A stretch of DNA of 64,000 bases from Rhizobium lusitanum (GTDB taxonomy: Bacteria > Pseudomonadota > Alphaproteobacteria > Rhizobiales > Rhizobiaceae): the NCBI RefSeq assembly GCF_014189535.1, contig NZ_CP050308.1, positions 3,848,408-3,912,407 on the forward strand. The letters are read 5' to 3'. Positions 11,101 to 18,752 of the stretch are shown in pieces. Positions within the stretch are counted from its first letter, which is position 1, and each line of letters opens with the position of its first letter. Made by a program: the position numbers and the translations under genes. Under the pieces are notes generated by a model. That model saw nothing but the letters and a program-made list of their open reading frames with translations, was not told the DNA's origin and did not search any database.

Positions 11101-11594
11101 CCAAGGATCTGGCGCGGCAATGGGTGGTGCTGAAGCTTGCCGCACAGATGCTGGCAAGCTCGATGGAAGCCTATCGCGAACAGCAGGCCGATCCGGTGAT
11201 CACGCGGGCAGGAGAACTCTTCTCACTGCTGACCGGCCATGGCTTCACGCGGCTGGTCGAAGAACACGACGATGCCGACGCGCTGCAATTGCTGGCCGAA
11301 CGCTCCGGCGGCGAACGGGTGCCGCTCGCAGGCTTGAGCGAGGGCACCGGCGATCAGCTTTATCTTGCCCTTCGGCTTGCCTTCCTCGAAGACTATTCCG
11401 CCCGCAATGAGCCGGCGCCGCTGATCGTCGACGATATCTTCCAGACCTTCGACGACGAGCGCGCCAGCGCCGGACTGAAGGCGCTTGCCGGCACGGCGGA
11501 GCGCTTCCAGACCATTCTTTTCACCCATGAGATGAGCGTCGTCGAGATTGCCAAACGGGAGATCGGTGCAGATCTGGATCTGATCCAGCTTTGA
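8133..11594 (+). CDS. YhaN/SbcC-like SMC-type AAA ATPase
   Basis: This 1153-residue ATPase has the split ABC-ATPase architecture of Rad50/SbcC proteins. Walker A GPNEAGKS lies at 32-39, and a very long coiled-coil middle, rich in Glu, Arg, Leu, Ala and Gln, runs from about 180 to 1010. The C-terminal signature LSEGTGDQ is near 1067 and Walker B PLIVDDIF near 1098. No Cys-x-x-Cys zinc hook is apparent at the apex, which separates it from canonical Rad50/SbcC. It should act with the upstream metallophosphoesterase in processing DNA ends; the cellular role in rhizobia is inferred. Only 3 bases separate the two genes. Confidence 0.9.
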   Translation: MRFNRLDILRYGALTDRTLDFRAGARLHVIYGPNEAGKSSALSAISDLLFGFPTAAEQSFLHEPTTLRVGASIATRDGATLAFRRRRGRKNTLLAPDDKETPLAEDALAPFLGNLSRDVFERAFGLDSLRLRQGATAMLRSGGEIGSLLFSAASGLTGLSRLRQSLDGEAEAIYAQRRSKDRSFYQALDRHDEARKAERDNELKSGDWKKLLAEAAELEAELERLQDQRRQTRQALDRLQKLKMLQPLLAEIDGERAALDDLADLTAIPDSFANRLEQGLNDKRAAEDELRRAQQLAARAGEELSMIRIDETVLQISDDITLLFADTGNYRSQRQDLPRVDQELAGYDATLAQLSRRLGFADASQLEKQQPSDADRVRLSELVEEGRRLLLQAQGNAEQLDSERRQLASLEKDGREGRLIDPRPYTDQLEALGDDLASLARLDGLETQISRIEADLREAAGRLRPPVADIDALFAAPLPDAAEIAAHRGTVDTARASVREASDKLRGYDEQLAEIEQALEDAQRTGLIVTREQIADAREARDAQWRSIRDGLTDAGSAPDGKTIAIFATTVAEADRLADAALSDADRVSRHADNRLRQARLLQEREAAAKRLQQREEALAKVLAGFSTLFDASGVSALDPAAMLEWRRGVEALFRERRALRDLLDQRNEASLAETRVSPALKDIAEATGYKSGRLPPGAMAEGLRKHLRLLSERWSESRTREGEVVAARGRLTRLGEQQQDIERRQTGWRDAFGKAVLSLGLSADATLEMASIALKAWTELPDALAEHDNRQRRVSGMRRDMADFERRLASLTATVGLELDHLPSDTAAEALHARVSAVRGEQKKYDRLEEERQRAEAQATRCGEALATVEAALGVLTADLPQDTDLPALLSRLRDRARLHARLAESRDRLRQQSEGDGEETIRAELAGFERVAAGLEIERLSAEDQRQFTANGALAARLAENQRQRSALETGVSAEYAVFEKLSAEQEAKDLARQWVVLKLAAQMLASSMEAYREQQADPVITRAGELFSLLTGHGFTRLVEEHDDADALQLLAERSGGERVPLAGLSEGTGDQLYLALRLAFLEDYSARNEPAPLIVDDIFQTFDDERASAGLKALAGTAERFQTILFTHEMSVVEIAKREIGADLDLIQL

Positions 11595-11701
11595 GTGCCC
11601 GGTGGAATGCCGACCTTCTCGCTTGGATGGCGTCATCGAATGGCATAGGTTGGCTGTAGGAACGAGGCGCGGCGAGCGCCGTTCGTAGCAGGAGATAAGC
11701 C

Positions 11702-12097
11702 TTGGAAATCAAGCCCAATGGATCACGCCCGGTGCTGAAGGCGCCGGCCGAGTATTTTACTGGCGAGGTGCGTCAGGAGCCATTGATGCAGGCTCCGGCG
11801 CCAGCTCGCGCCCAGGTCTTCAGTGTCAGTTTCGAACCGGGAGCCCGCACCGCCTGGCACACGCATCCTTTCGGCCAGACCTTGGTGGTGACCGCTGGCA
11901 AGGGACTTGCGCAAAGCTGGGGCGGCGACATCCGGGAGATCAATGCCGGCGATGTCCTTTGGTTCGAGCCCGGCGAAAAGCACTGGCACGGCGCCGGACC
12001 GGAGACCGCGCTCACCCATATCGCCATTCAGGAGACGCAGGACGGCAAGGCCGCGGACTGGATGGAATATGTGACCGAGGAGCAGTATCGCGCATAA
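11702..12097 (+). CDS. Cupin-domain protein
   Basis: This is a 131-residue single-domain cupin. The two cupin motifs are present: H53-x-H55 with Q59, and PGEKH with H94, which would bind one divalent metal. Small cupins of this type are found beside carboxymuconolactone-decarboxylase-like proteins and can be isomerases or dioxygenases; no function can be assigned. The start is a TTG preceded by AGGAGATAAGCC, a good ribosome-binding site at normal spacing, and no ATG lies nearby in frame. It sits 107 bases after the YhaN-like gene and may be a separate unit. It converges on the glycosyltransferase gene, with hairpins at the junction. Confidence 0.85.
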   Translation: MEIKPNGSRPVLKAPAEYFTGEVRQEPLMQAPAPARAQVFSVSFEPGARTAWHTHPFGQTLVVTAGKGLAQSWGGDIREINAGDVLWFEPGEKHWHGAGPETALTHIAIQETQDGKAADWMEYVTEEQYRA

Positions 12098-12105
12098 TGA
12101 TAAGC

Positions 12106-12142
12106 GGCGATCCGGCTGGATCGCCACAAACTCACTGTGGCG
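12106..12142. other. Two overlapping hairpins at a convergent gene junction
   Basis: GGCGATCC (12106-12113) pairs with GGATCGCC (12118-12125). A second perfect stem, CGCCACA (12122-12128) with TGTGGCG (12136-12142), shares bases with the first, so they are mutually exclusive. Neither has a T tract. They lie between the cupin stop and the glycosyltransferase stop and probably help end or stabilise both transcripts. Confidence 0.5.
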
Positions 12143-14315
12143 TATGCAATTTCGTCGGGATCAGGATTTTGGGGTCCGATTTGTCCCGGCTATAGGCAGG
12201 ATTGAGGGCGCGGTCCGCAAAGGTCAGCGTCCCATGCAGCCTGCGCAAGTTATTCTTCTCCTGTTCGAAGCGTTTCCTTCGCTCACCGGATTTATCCGAT
12301 CCCCGCGACAGGGATTCATGGTGATAGAGGCAGGCAAAGGGTGTCCATATGATGCGGAACCCGGCCTTGTGGGCGCGCAGGCAATAGTCGACGTCGTTAT
12401 AGGCGACCGCGAAATTCTCTTCGTCGAACAAGCCGATGGCGCGGGCGCAGTCGCCGGAAATCAACATGACCGCACCGGTCACGCAGGTCATCGAATTGCG
12501 GACATGCAGCCTGTTCATCGGGCCGCCGAATTCCCTGGGCTTGCTCATATACCAATGACCCGCGAGCCCACCGAAGCCGACGACGACGCCGGCATGCTGT
12601 AGCTTGTTGTTACCGTAGAGCAGCTTGGCGCCGACAATGCCGGTTCCCTCATAGGCGAGGCAGGTCACCATCTCTTTCAGCCAGCCCGGCTCGATGATTT
12701 CGACGTCGTTGTTGAGGATCAGACGGTGCTCGCCCGTGGCGGTGCTGAGGCCACGATTGACCGAGCGGGAGAAATTGAACTGTTCCGGCATGATCGAGGC
12801 GGAGAACTGCGGGTAGGTCTGGCGGTAATGATCGTAGAGATCGAGGACGGCCTGGTCCGAGGAGCCGTTGTCGACGACCAACACTTCGAAATTCGCATAG
12901 TCCGTGCGTTCGAAGATATCCTTCAACACGCGGGAAATCAGATCGAGGCTATCCTTGCTGGGAATGATGATCGAAATCTTGGGCCAGGAAGCCTCCGGCC
13001 GGTCGAACATGACGCGATGCAGGGTGTCTGTCAGCGCCTCTTCCACGCGAATGGGCTGCTGGCGGAGCGCGAACCGTTCGGAGAGCGCCTTGCGGGCATT
13101 GGCAGTTGCCGCGTCCATGAACTTGCGCGAATAGGTGCGGCCGTTGCGCCGCCACCAATAGGCCGGGTAGGGCAGGTGTAGGACGGTATCGTCCGGCAAT
13201 CCTTCCAGATAACGCAGCAACAGGTCATAATCCTGTGAGCCATCATAGCCTATGCGCAGATAACCGATCTCCTGGAGCCGGCTCCGGCGATAGATGGAGA
13301 AATGATTGATGTAGTTGACACCCGTCAGGAGCACGGGATCGTAAGCCGGCTTCAGCATCAGTCCTGTGGGCCTCAGCGTGTCGTCGACCACCAGTTCGTC
13401 GGTGTAGAGAAAATTGGTATTCGGGTTTTGCTCGAAGACATGCCGCATAACCTTGAACGCATGCGGCGCGATCATGTCGTCGTGGTCCAGAAAGGCGACC
13501 CATAGGCCACGGGCCTGAGACAACCCGGCATTGGTGGCAGCCGCTATGCCGCCATTGCTGCCGTTCACAACGAACCGGATATTGTCCTTCGATTTCTGCG
13601 TCTCATACCATTGCTTTGTTTCCGGCGAGGTCGATCCGTCGTCGCTGAGAATGAGTTCCGTGCCCTGTTCGTTTTGCGATTCGAACGATCGGACGAGATC
13701 GTCGAGGTAGCGGGGCGGGGCATTATAAACCGGCACGACGACGCTGAGCCAGATTCCGGACGTTGCGGAAACGGGCGAAGGGGCGAGGTCTGCGGCCAGC
13801 CGATAGCTCGCTTCCGCATATTGTATCGTCCTGCTTGGCGAACGTTTTCCGAATGCCATCTTCGGCATTTTCGTCCAGTATTGCGGCAGTTTTCCGAGAT
13901 CCACGCGCTCGGCCGGCCCATGGGCGCCAAGCAAGGCGGCGATGTGCTTCTCGGCTGATTTCGCTGAGGAAAACGCCTTGACCTCGAAGCCGAGCGTTGT
14001 GGGAAACGTCGCCGGGTCGGCGCGCAGGGCGCAGATGGTGCCTATAGTCCCAACGTCAGCCGTGACAACGAAGCGGCTCCCGGCCGGCAGCGTGACCGTA
14101 TCCTTCTCGCGGAAACCACGACCACGATTGATATAGAATTTCGGATCTACGGCCTCATCGGTGGCGGCGATATGAATGACGACATGCTTTTTTCTGACGG
14201 GCGCAAATCTGATCTCGAAGGCAGGATCGTCCCCAAGCGACTTCCATAAATTGGAATTCGCTTCCGGCGAAATCTCGCGTTCAAGGTCGGCGTTCGGTAA
14301 AATCTTGAGTGTCAT
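12132..14315 (-). CDS. Tandem-domain family 2 glycosyltransferase
   Basis: This large protein (about 727 residues from the chosen start) has two GT-A family 2 domains. The first begins near residue 190 (VVVPVYN) with a DHDD metal-binding motif near 275. The second begins near 443 (SIIIPSKD) with NNDVE near 534. The N-terminal ~185 residues are of unknown fold. Such two-headed enzymes add two sugars, often in O-antigen or capsule repeats. The ATG at 14315 follows CAGGGATCA. An upstream ATG at 14360 lacks a ribosome-binding site and would leave only 7 bases after the preceding stop. It is the last gene of the minus-strand polysaccharide operon. Donor and acceptor sugars cannot be read from sequence. 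Confidence 0.88.
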   Translation of the reverse strand: MTLKILPNADLEREISPEANSNLWKSLGDDPAFEIRFAPVRKKHVVIHIAATDEAVDPKFYINRGRGFREKDTVTLPAGSRFVVTADVGTIGTICALRADPATFPTTLGFEVKAFSSAKSAEKHIAALLGAHGPAERVDLGKLPQYWTKMPKMAFGKRSPSRTIQYAEASYRLAADLAPSPVSATSGIWLSVVVPVYNAPPRYLDDLVRSFESQNEQGTELILSDDGSTSPETKQWYETQKSKDNIRFVVNGSNGGIAAATNAGLSQARGLWVAFLDHDDMIAPHAFKVMRHVFEQNPNTNFLYTDELVVDDTLRPTGLMLKPAYDPVLLTGVNYINHFSIYRRSRLQEIGYLRIGYDGSQDYDLLLRYLEGLPDDTVLHLPYPAYWWRRNGRTYSRKFMDAATANARKALSERFALRQQPIRVEEALTDTLHRVMFDRPEASWPKISIIIPSKDSLDLISRVLKDIFERTDYANFEVLVVDNGSSDQAVLDLYDHYRQTYPQFSASIMPEQFNFSRSVNRGLSTATGEHRLILNNDVEIIEPGWLKEMVTCLAYEGTGIVGAKLLYGNNKLQHAGVVVGFGGLAGHWYMSKPREFGGPMNRLHVRNSMTCVTGAVMLISGDCARAIGLFDEENFAVAYNDVDYCLRAHKAGFRIIWTPFACLYHHESLSRGSDKSGERRKRFEQEKNNLRRLHGTLTFADRALNPAYSRDKSDPKILIPTKLHTPQ

Positions 14316-14367
14316 TGATCCCTGGGTATCCAAACAGCCGGCAGTAAAGAGCGCTTGCATGGTCGAT

Positions 14368-15474
14368 TCATGCTATGCTGCCAAGCGCATCGAAACGTAT
14401 GCCGGGAAACGCCGTCGTCGCGCTTTGCCGCATTTTTTCTATGGATTTCATCGTGGCATTGCGCGCGATCAACCGTCGATCGCGATCGCTCACGAGCTGG
14501 TCGATCGCCGCCAGCCATTCCTCCGCTGTGTTGCCGATGTGGATTTCTCCAGCGACGGCGCAGCGGGCGAATGTCGGGCATCGGGAAAATATTGCGGCGG
14601 CACCCATGCGGCTGATATCGATCCGCTTGGTGTCCGACCGACTATCATTGGTCTTGCCGACCAGGAGCGGCGCCAGGGCGATATCCGCGCCTTGATCAGT
14701 GGTTTTTGCGAGATAGGACGCCCAGGGCAATGGAAGGCTTATGGTCGTTCGCGCCGGGTCGATGTCCTGGCGGCTCCATTGGCGCGCAAGGCTGCCCTCG
14801 GCGAAAACCTCGAAATGCAAATTCCTGTGCTTGTCCATTGCCATCTTGACGATGGGCATCAGGAACTCGTGCTCTCGGCGATGAACACCCGTCCCATGAT
14901 AGATCATCTTCAGCGGCGCGGAGGCTTCACCGGCGATTTCGGACGATCTCCGGCCCGGATCCGCTGGCATCGGCGCAAGAATCTCGATCTTTTTATGTTT
15001 ATTTGCCAGCGTGTCCGCCAGGGTCTCCGTCGATGTCCACAGATGCGTGAGCAAGCGGTTGACGCGCGGAAGCGGCCGGACGGCGAGATTGAGCAGGGTG
15101 AATTTGTAAGGCCAGGTCGCCTCGTCTCCCGCAACGACCGCAGGGATATCATCGTCAATGAAATAGGCTACCCCCGCCAAGCTACGACGCCTGTCTTCCA
15201 GCCAGCGCAGTTGCGGTTCCTTGATATAGCGGCAGATAATGACGAAGAGCCCTTCGCTATCAAGGTCTTCCAATCCTTCGTCGAGCCCCTTCATGATGAT
15301 GGGGATATCGGTGAGGGCCTTGGTTCGTTCGTCCAGATAATAGCTGACGCTTGGATTAGGGTATCGCGACAATACGAGAAGCCGCTTGGCAGCGGTAGGC
15401 GCAACATCAGCCGGTGCCGGGGAAAGCCGTGGCCGTGGAAGCAATCCGTAGATGATGTTACGCAGGATTTGCAT
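14368..15474 (-). CDS. Probable GT-B glycosyltransferase of the capsule operon
   Basis: This protein of about 368 residues has a C-terminal half that looks like a GT-B (glycosyltransferase 1-like) nucleotide-sugar domain. It contains a YHGTGVHRREHEF stretch, an ADIALAPL segment and an SDTKRIDISRMGAA helix corresponding to the usual donor-binding region. The N-terminal half is less conserved (LSRYPNPSVSYYLDERTKAL). The start is taken at ATG 15474, 20 bases after the stop of the upstream KpsE-like gene. The open frame extends upstream into that gene, but a start there would overlap it extensively. Its function in building the capsule repeat is inferred from the neighbours. Confidence 0.7.
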   Translation of the reverse strand: MQILRNIIYGLLPRPRLSPAPADVAPTAAKRLLVLSRYPNPSVSYYLDERTKALTDIPIIMKGLDEGLEDLDSEGLFVIICRYIKEPQLRWLEDRRRSLAGVAYFIDDDIPAVVAGDEATWPYKFTLLNLAVRPLPRVNRLLTHLWTSTETLADTLANKHKKIEILAPMPADPGRRSSEIAGEASAPLKMIYHGTGVHRREHEFLMPIVKMAMDKHRNLHFEVFAEGSLARQWSRQDIDPARTTISLPLPWASYLAKTTDQGADIALAPLLVGKTNDSRSDTKRIDISRMGAAAIFSRCPTFARCAVAGEIHIGNTAEEWLAAIDQLVSDRDRRLIARNATMKSIEKMRQSATTAFPGIRFDALGSIA

Positions 15475-15494
15475 GGAGGACCGACCGGGAGAAA

Positions 15495-16760
15495 TCACGA
15501 GAGACGATTTCGCAGGGCCGTCAGCAGGCCGACGACAATGCCCCAGATGGCAATGGTTGCAGCCAGAACAGCGCCGATCCACAGCGCGCGCTTGGGATAT
15601 TTAGCCTCGTCGGGCAGGTTCGGAGCCAGGAACGTATCGAGATAAAGCAGTTGCTGCTTACTGACGAACTGCACTTGCTCCAGTGTTTTCATACTGGCCG
15701 CAAACTGTTGTTCGGCCAGGGTCTGCTCCAGCTCTCGCTGAGACATGTCGACCGACACGTCGGCCAGGTTTTGCTCGGATTTTCCCTGTCCGGCCACCTG
15801 CCTGTTCAGATCGTCCAATTGCTTTTGCTTGCTTTCGATCTCGCGCTTCAGCACCCGCATCTGTGGTGCCGTGGGCGATACGTTGCCTAGCAGCGCATCG
15901 TATCGCTGCTGGAGATTGATCCTGTCCGTCTGCACGGTTGTGATCAGGCTCGTAAAGATCGCCGATGATCCCGCAACGCTGAGGACGCCGGTTTGATTGC
16001 GAGCGAGTTGAAGCTGTTCCCGGGTTTTCTGCAATTGGTTTTTTGCATTGTCCAGATTGGCCTGAGCGGTGGTGATGACATCGCGCCAGATACGGTTGTT
16101 GACATCGTTGACCACGATTTCGGACGCGGCGACCACCTCCTGCAATACCTTCTGCGCGTCGGTGGCCGAAAAGGCACGAACCTTGACCGTCACGATACCA
16201 CTGGTCGCGTCGGTCTTGATGGCGACCATGTCCTCCCAATAATCGAGCAGCTTTTCCGTCGAGGCATCGCGTCTGAGCCTCGCCAGCGGATCGATGTCCG
16301 AGTTTCCATAGAGCTTCTGGAAATCGACCTTGGACTGGAGGGCGGCCACCATGTCCTTGCTGGCAATGAAATTCGTGACGATCTGCGTATCCTGGGCGAT
16401 TTGCGCTGACGGCAGGCCCGTGACCTTGGCGAGTTGATCCTTACCAAGCGCCGGCGTCGAGGAACGGACGGTAAAACGCGTTTCGGATTGATATTGATCC
16501 ACGGCGATGCACATGAAGTAGTAGACCGAAACGATATTCGGAATGACAATAATCAGCACCGCGGCAGCCAGTATCAGCCGTCCGATGATTTGCTCCAACG
16601 GACGGGGACGCAGTCCGACTGCTTTGAAAAGCTGGCTTCGCTTCGATGTCGAGAAACGCAACTTGCGCGCGGTCACGGACAGCTTCGCGGCAACATCGCG
16701 GCTGTGCTGAATCGCGCTGAGCTGAACAGAGTCAGACGTCTTTCCGCTATCGTGAGCCAT
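15495..16760 (-). CDS. KpsE/RkpR-like capsule export inner-membrane protein (copy 1)
   Basis: This 421-residue protein belongs to the KpsE/BexC/CtrB polysaccharide co-polymerase type, which spans the periplasm and links an ABC exporter to the outer-membrane channel. A membrane segment lies at about 60-84. A periplasmic region with long coiled coils follows (about 200-350), and a second membrane segment at about 392-415 precedes a short cytoplasmic tail. An SVYYFMCIAVDQYQSETRF stretch after the first segment is typical of the family. The ATG at 16760 follows AAGGTCCCAT; a GTG 18 bases upstream has a poorer site. The gene lies 29 bases after the ATPase gene. It is divergent from its paralogue at 17457-18752 but has the same architecture. 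Confidence 0.88.
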   Translation of the reverse strand: MAHDSGKTSDSVQLSAIQHSRDVAAKLSVTARKLRFSTSKRSQLFKAVGLRPRPLEQIIGRLILAAAVLIIVIPNIVSVYYFMCIAVDQYQSETRFTVRSSTPALGKDQLAKVTGLPSAQIAQDTQIVTNFIASKDMVAALQSKVDFQKLYGNSDIDPLARLRRDASTEKLLDYWEDMVAIKTDATSGIVTVKVRAFSATDAQKVLQEVVAASEIVVNDVNNRIWRDVITTAQANLDNAKNQLQKTREQLQLARNQTGVLSVAGSSAIFTSLITTVQTDRINLQQRYDALLGNVSPTAPQMRVLKREIESKQKQLDDLNRQVAGQGKSEQNLADVSVDMSQRELEQTLAEQQFAASMKTLEQVQFVSKQQLLYLDTFLAPNLPDEAKYPKRALWIGAVLAATIAIWGIVVGLLTALRNRLS

Positions 16761-16789
16761 ATGGGACCTTGTTGCCACTCTGCCGCATC

Positions 16790-17443
16790 TTACCTGTTCA
16801 ATCTATAATAGGCTTCAATCGCCTGCTCGACCTTGTCGAAAACCATAAGTCTGCCGTCGACGAGCACCATACCCTTATCGCAGTGCTTTTTGATCATGCC
16901 CATACTATGCGAGATCATGATGATATCCGAATATTTTCGGCGGCTCTCGAAGGCAGCGCGGCAGCGTTCCTGAAAGCGGGCATCGCCTACGGAGAGAACT
17001 TCGTCGACCAGATAGCACTCGAATTCGATGGCCATGGAAAGCCCGAAGGCTAATCGCGCGCTCATGCCGGAGGAATAGGTGCGCACCGGCGCATTGATAT
17101 AGTCACCCAACTCCGCGAATTCTTCGACGAAACGCGAGACCCGCCTGACGTCCTCTCCATAGGCGCGGGCGACAAAGTGGAGATTTGCCTTGCCCGTCAT
17201 GAAGGGGTTGAAGCCGCTGGCGAAACCCAGGGGCCAGGACACCCGTACGTCCTTGGTTATCTTGCCTGAATTTGCCAGCATCGTGCCGGCGATCATCCGC
17301 ATAGTCGTCGACTTTCCCGCGCCGTTGACGCCGAGAAGGCCATAGGAATAGCCCGACATGAATTCGCAGCTCACGCGATCCAGGATTACTTTCTTGCCAT
17401 TTTGTGTCTTGAAGTGTTTCGACACGTTCTTGAAGCGGATCAT
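16790..17443 (-). CDS. KpsT/RkpS-like capsular polysaccharide ABC transporter ATPase
   Basis: This 217-residue ATPase matches the length of KpsT/BexA/CtrD proteins, which power export of capsule across the inner membrane with a KpsM-type permease. Walker A GVNGAGKST is at 38-46. The signature is the degenerate YSSGM (123-127) seen in this subfamily, and Walker B has D147-E148 (LVDEVL). The switch histidine is in MISHSM near residue 179. It sits between two KpsE-like genes, 13 bases after the first and 29 before the second, so one transcript is likely. No permease gene accompanies it in this window, which is unusual. Confidence 0.92.
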   Translation of the reverse strand: MIRFKNVSKHFKTQNGKKVILDRVSCEFMSGYSYGLLGVNGAGKSTTMRMIAGTMLANSGKITKDVRVSWPLGFASGFNPFMTGKANLHFVARAYGEDVRRVSRFVEEFAELGDYINAPVRTYSSGMSARLAFGLSMAIEFECYLVDEVLSVGDARFQERCRAAFESRRKYSDIIMISHSMGMIKKHCDKGMVLVDGRLMVFDKVEQAIEAYYRLNR

Positions 17444-17456
17444 CGGTCGTCTCTCA

Positions 17457-18752
17457 CTATATCCGGTGATCCTCCACGGACGCCCAAATCAGCGAAAGGG
17501 TCATCCAGATAACGGAAAGGGCAAGCAGTATCATCAACGGGGTAGTGAACCGATGTGGAAAGATGGCCTCATCCGGAAGCGTCGGATTGACGAAAACGGC
17601 GAGATAAAGCGTCTTTCGAAGCGCCTCGGCAAGCACCGTGTCGTAATTCCTTTGAGAAGCCTCATAGAGCTTCTCCGCGATCATCCGGTTCGTGTCCAGC
17701 TGGGAGTATTCCAGCAATGCCTTGGAAAGGCTTGCATTTTCCGGGCCCGTCAACTCCAGTTTCATCTTGTCGATCTGATCCTGGAGACTTTGCTGAGCAA
17801 GGGTCAGTTGCTGATAGGCCGGCGAACTATCCGCATTTGACTGCCGCATCACGAACAGGCGCGTTTCGAATTCGAGCTTCTGCGTAAGCAGTCCCGTCAG
17901 AAGCGTGCTGCTGCTGGTGGCCTGCGTCTCCGGACTGAGAAGTCCGGATTGATGCTGAAACAGGTTGAGCGCGGTCAAGGTGTCGCTATAGGCTTTTCCG
18001 TTTTTCTCGACGTCGCCCCGCATGCTCTGCACGATGTCGTCGCGCGCGCGCTGCGAAAGCTGGTTGATCAGCAACTCGCTCTCCTGGATGATGGCCAGGG
18101 AGAGCTTGACGGAATCATCGGGCGTGAATGCGCGCACCTTCAGGGTAATGATGCCTGAGGAGACGTCGATGTAGGCGCTGACGTGATTTGCCCAATAGTC
18201 CAGAAATTCCTCGTCGGATTGCGAAGCGCGAAATCGAGAGAGAAAATCCGCATCATGCCGCACAAACATGGATCGGTAGTCGAGCTTCTCGCCAATCCGC
18301 TTGAGGATTTCCGTCGAGTGAATAAAGCTCGTAACGACGTAGGCGTCTTGCGAGGCGGAGCGCATGTTGAGAAGGCCAGAGGGCCCGGAGCTATTGTCGG
18401 ATGATGTACCATCGCCCTTGTCGCTCGAACCGGTGCTGGAAAGCGAGCGAACGGCGAAGCGAGCTTCGGCGACATACTGATCCGAAGCAATGAAGATGTA
18501 ATAGACCGAGCACACCAGAAACGGCAGGATCGCGAACAGTAAGAAGGTGATGAGCCTGATCGGTGGTTTTCCACCGGTCTGAAGCTCCGGGTCCTGCATG
18601 CCAGGCGCCGGTACATACTCGATCTCTTCCAGATCGGTACGTTCGCGACGCTCCGGGACCCATCGCCGAAACAATGACGGCAGAACATGACGAGCCGGCT
18701 TTACTTGCGGATACTGCTGATCGACCGTCTCTTCAATGACTGTTTTGGGCAT
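17457..18752 (-). CDS. KpsE/RkpR-like capsule export inner-membrane protein (copy 2)
   Basis: This second KpsE/BexC/CtrB-type protein has about 431 residues. A proline- and charge-rich cytoplasmic N-terminus of about 65 residues precedes a membrane segment at 67-88. The family stretch SVYYIFIASDQYVAEARF follows, then a Ser/Gly/Asp-rich insertion near 98-120, a coiled periplasmic region, and a C-terminal membrane segment near 403-425. The ATG at 18752 overlaps the end of the preceding gene by 20 bases, pointing to translational coupling. A GTG 12 bases further upstream is possible. It differs from copy 1 in its longer N-terminus, so the two may form a mixed complex or serve different steps. 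Confidence 0.88.
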   Translation of the reverse strand: MPKTVIEETVDQQYPQVKPARHVLPSLFRRWVPERRERTDLEEIEYVPAPGMQDPELQTGGKPPIRLITFLLFAILPFLVCSVYYIFIASDQYVAEARFAVRSLSSTGSSDKGDGTSSDNSSGPSGLLNMRSASQDAYVVTSFIHSTEILKRIGEKLDYRSMFVRHDADFLSRFRASQSDEEFLDYWANHVSAYIDVSSGIITLKVRAFTPDDSVKLSLAIIQESELLINQLSQRARDDIVQSMRGDVEKNGKAYSDTLTALNLFQHQSGLLSPETQATSSSTLLTGLLTQKLEFETRLFVMRQSNADSSPAYQQLTLAQQSLQDQIDKMKLELTGPENASLSKALLEYSQLDTNRMIAEKLYEASQRNYDTVLAEALRKTLYLAVFVNPTLPDEAIFPHRFTTPLMILLALSVIWMTLSLIWASVEDHRI

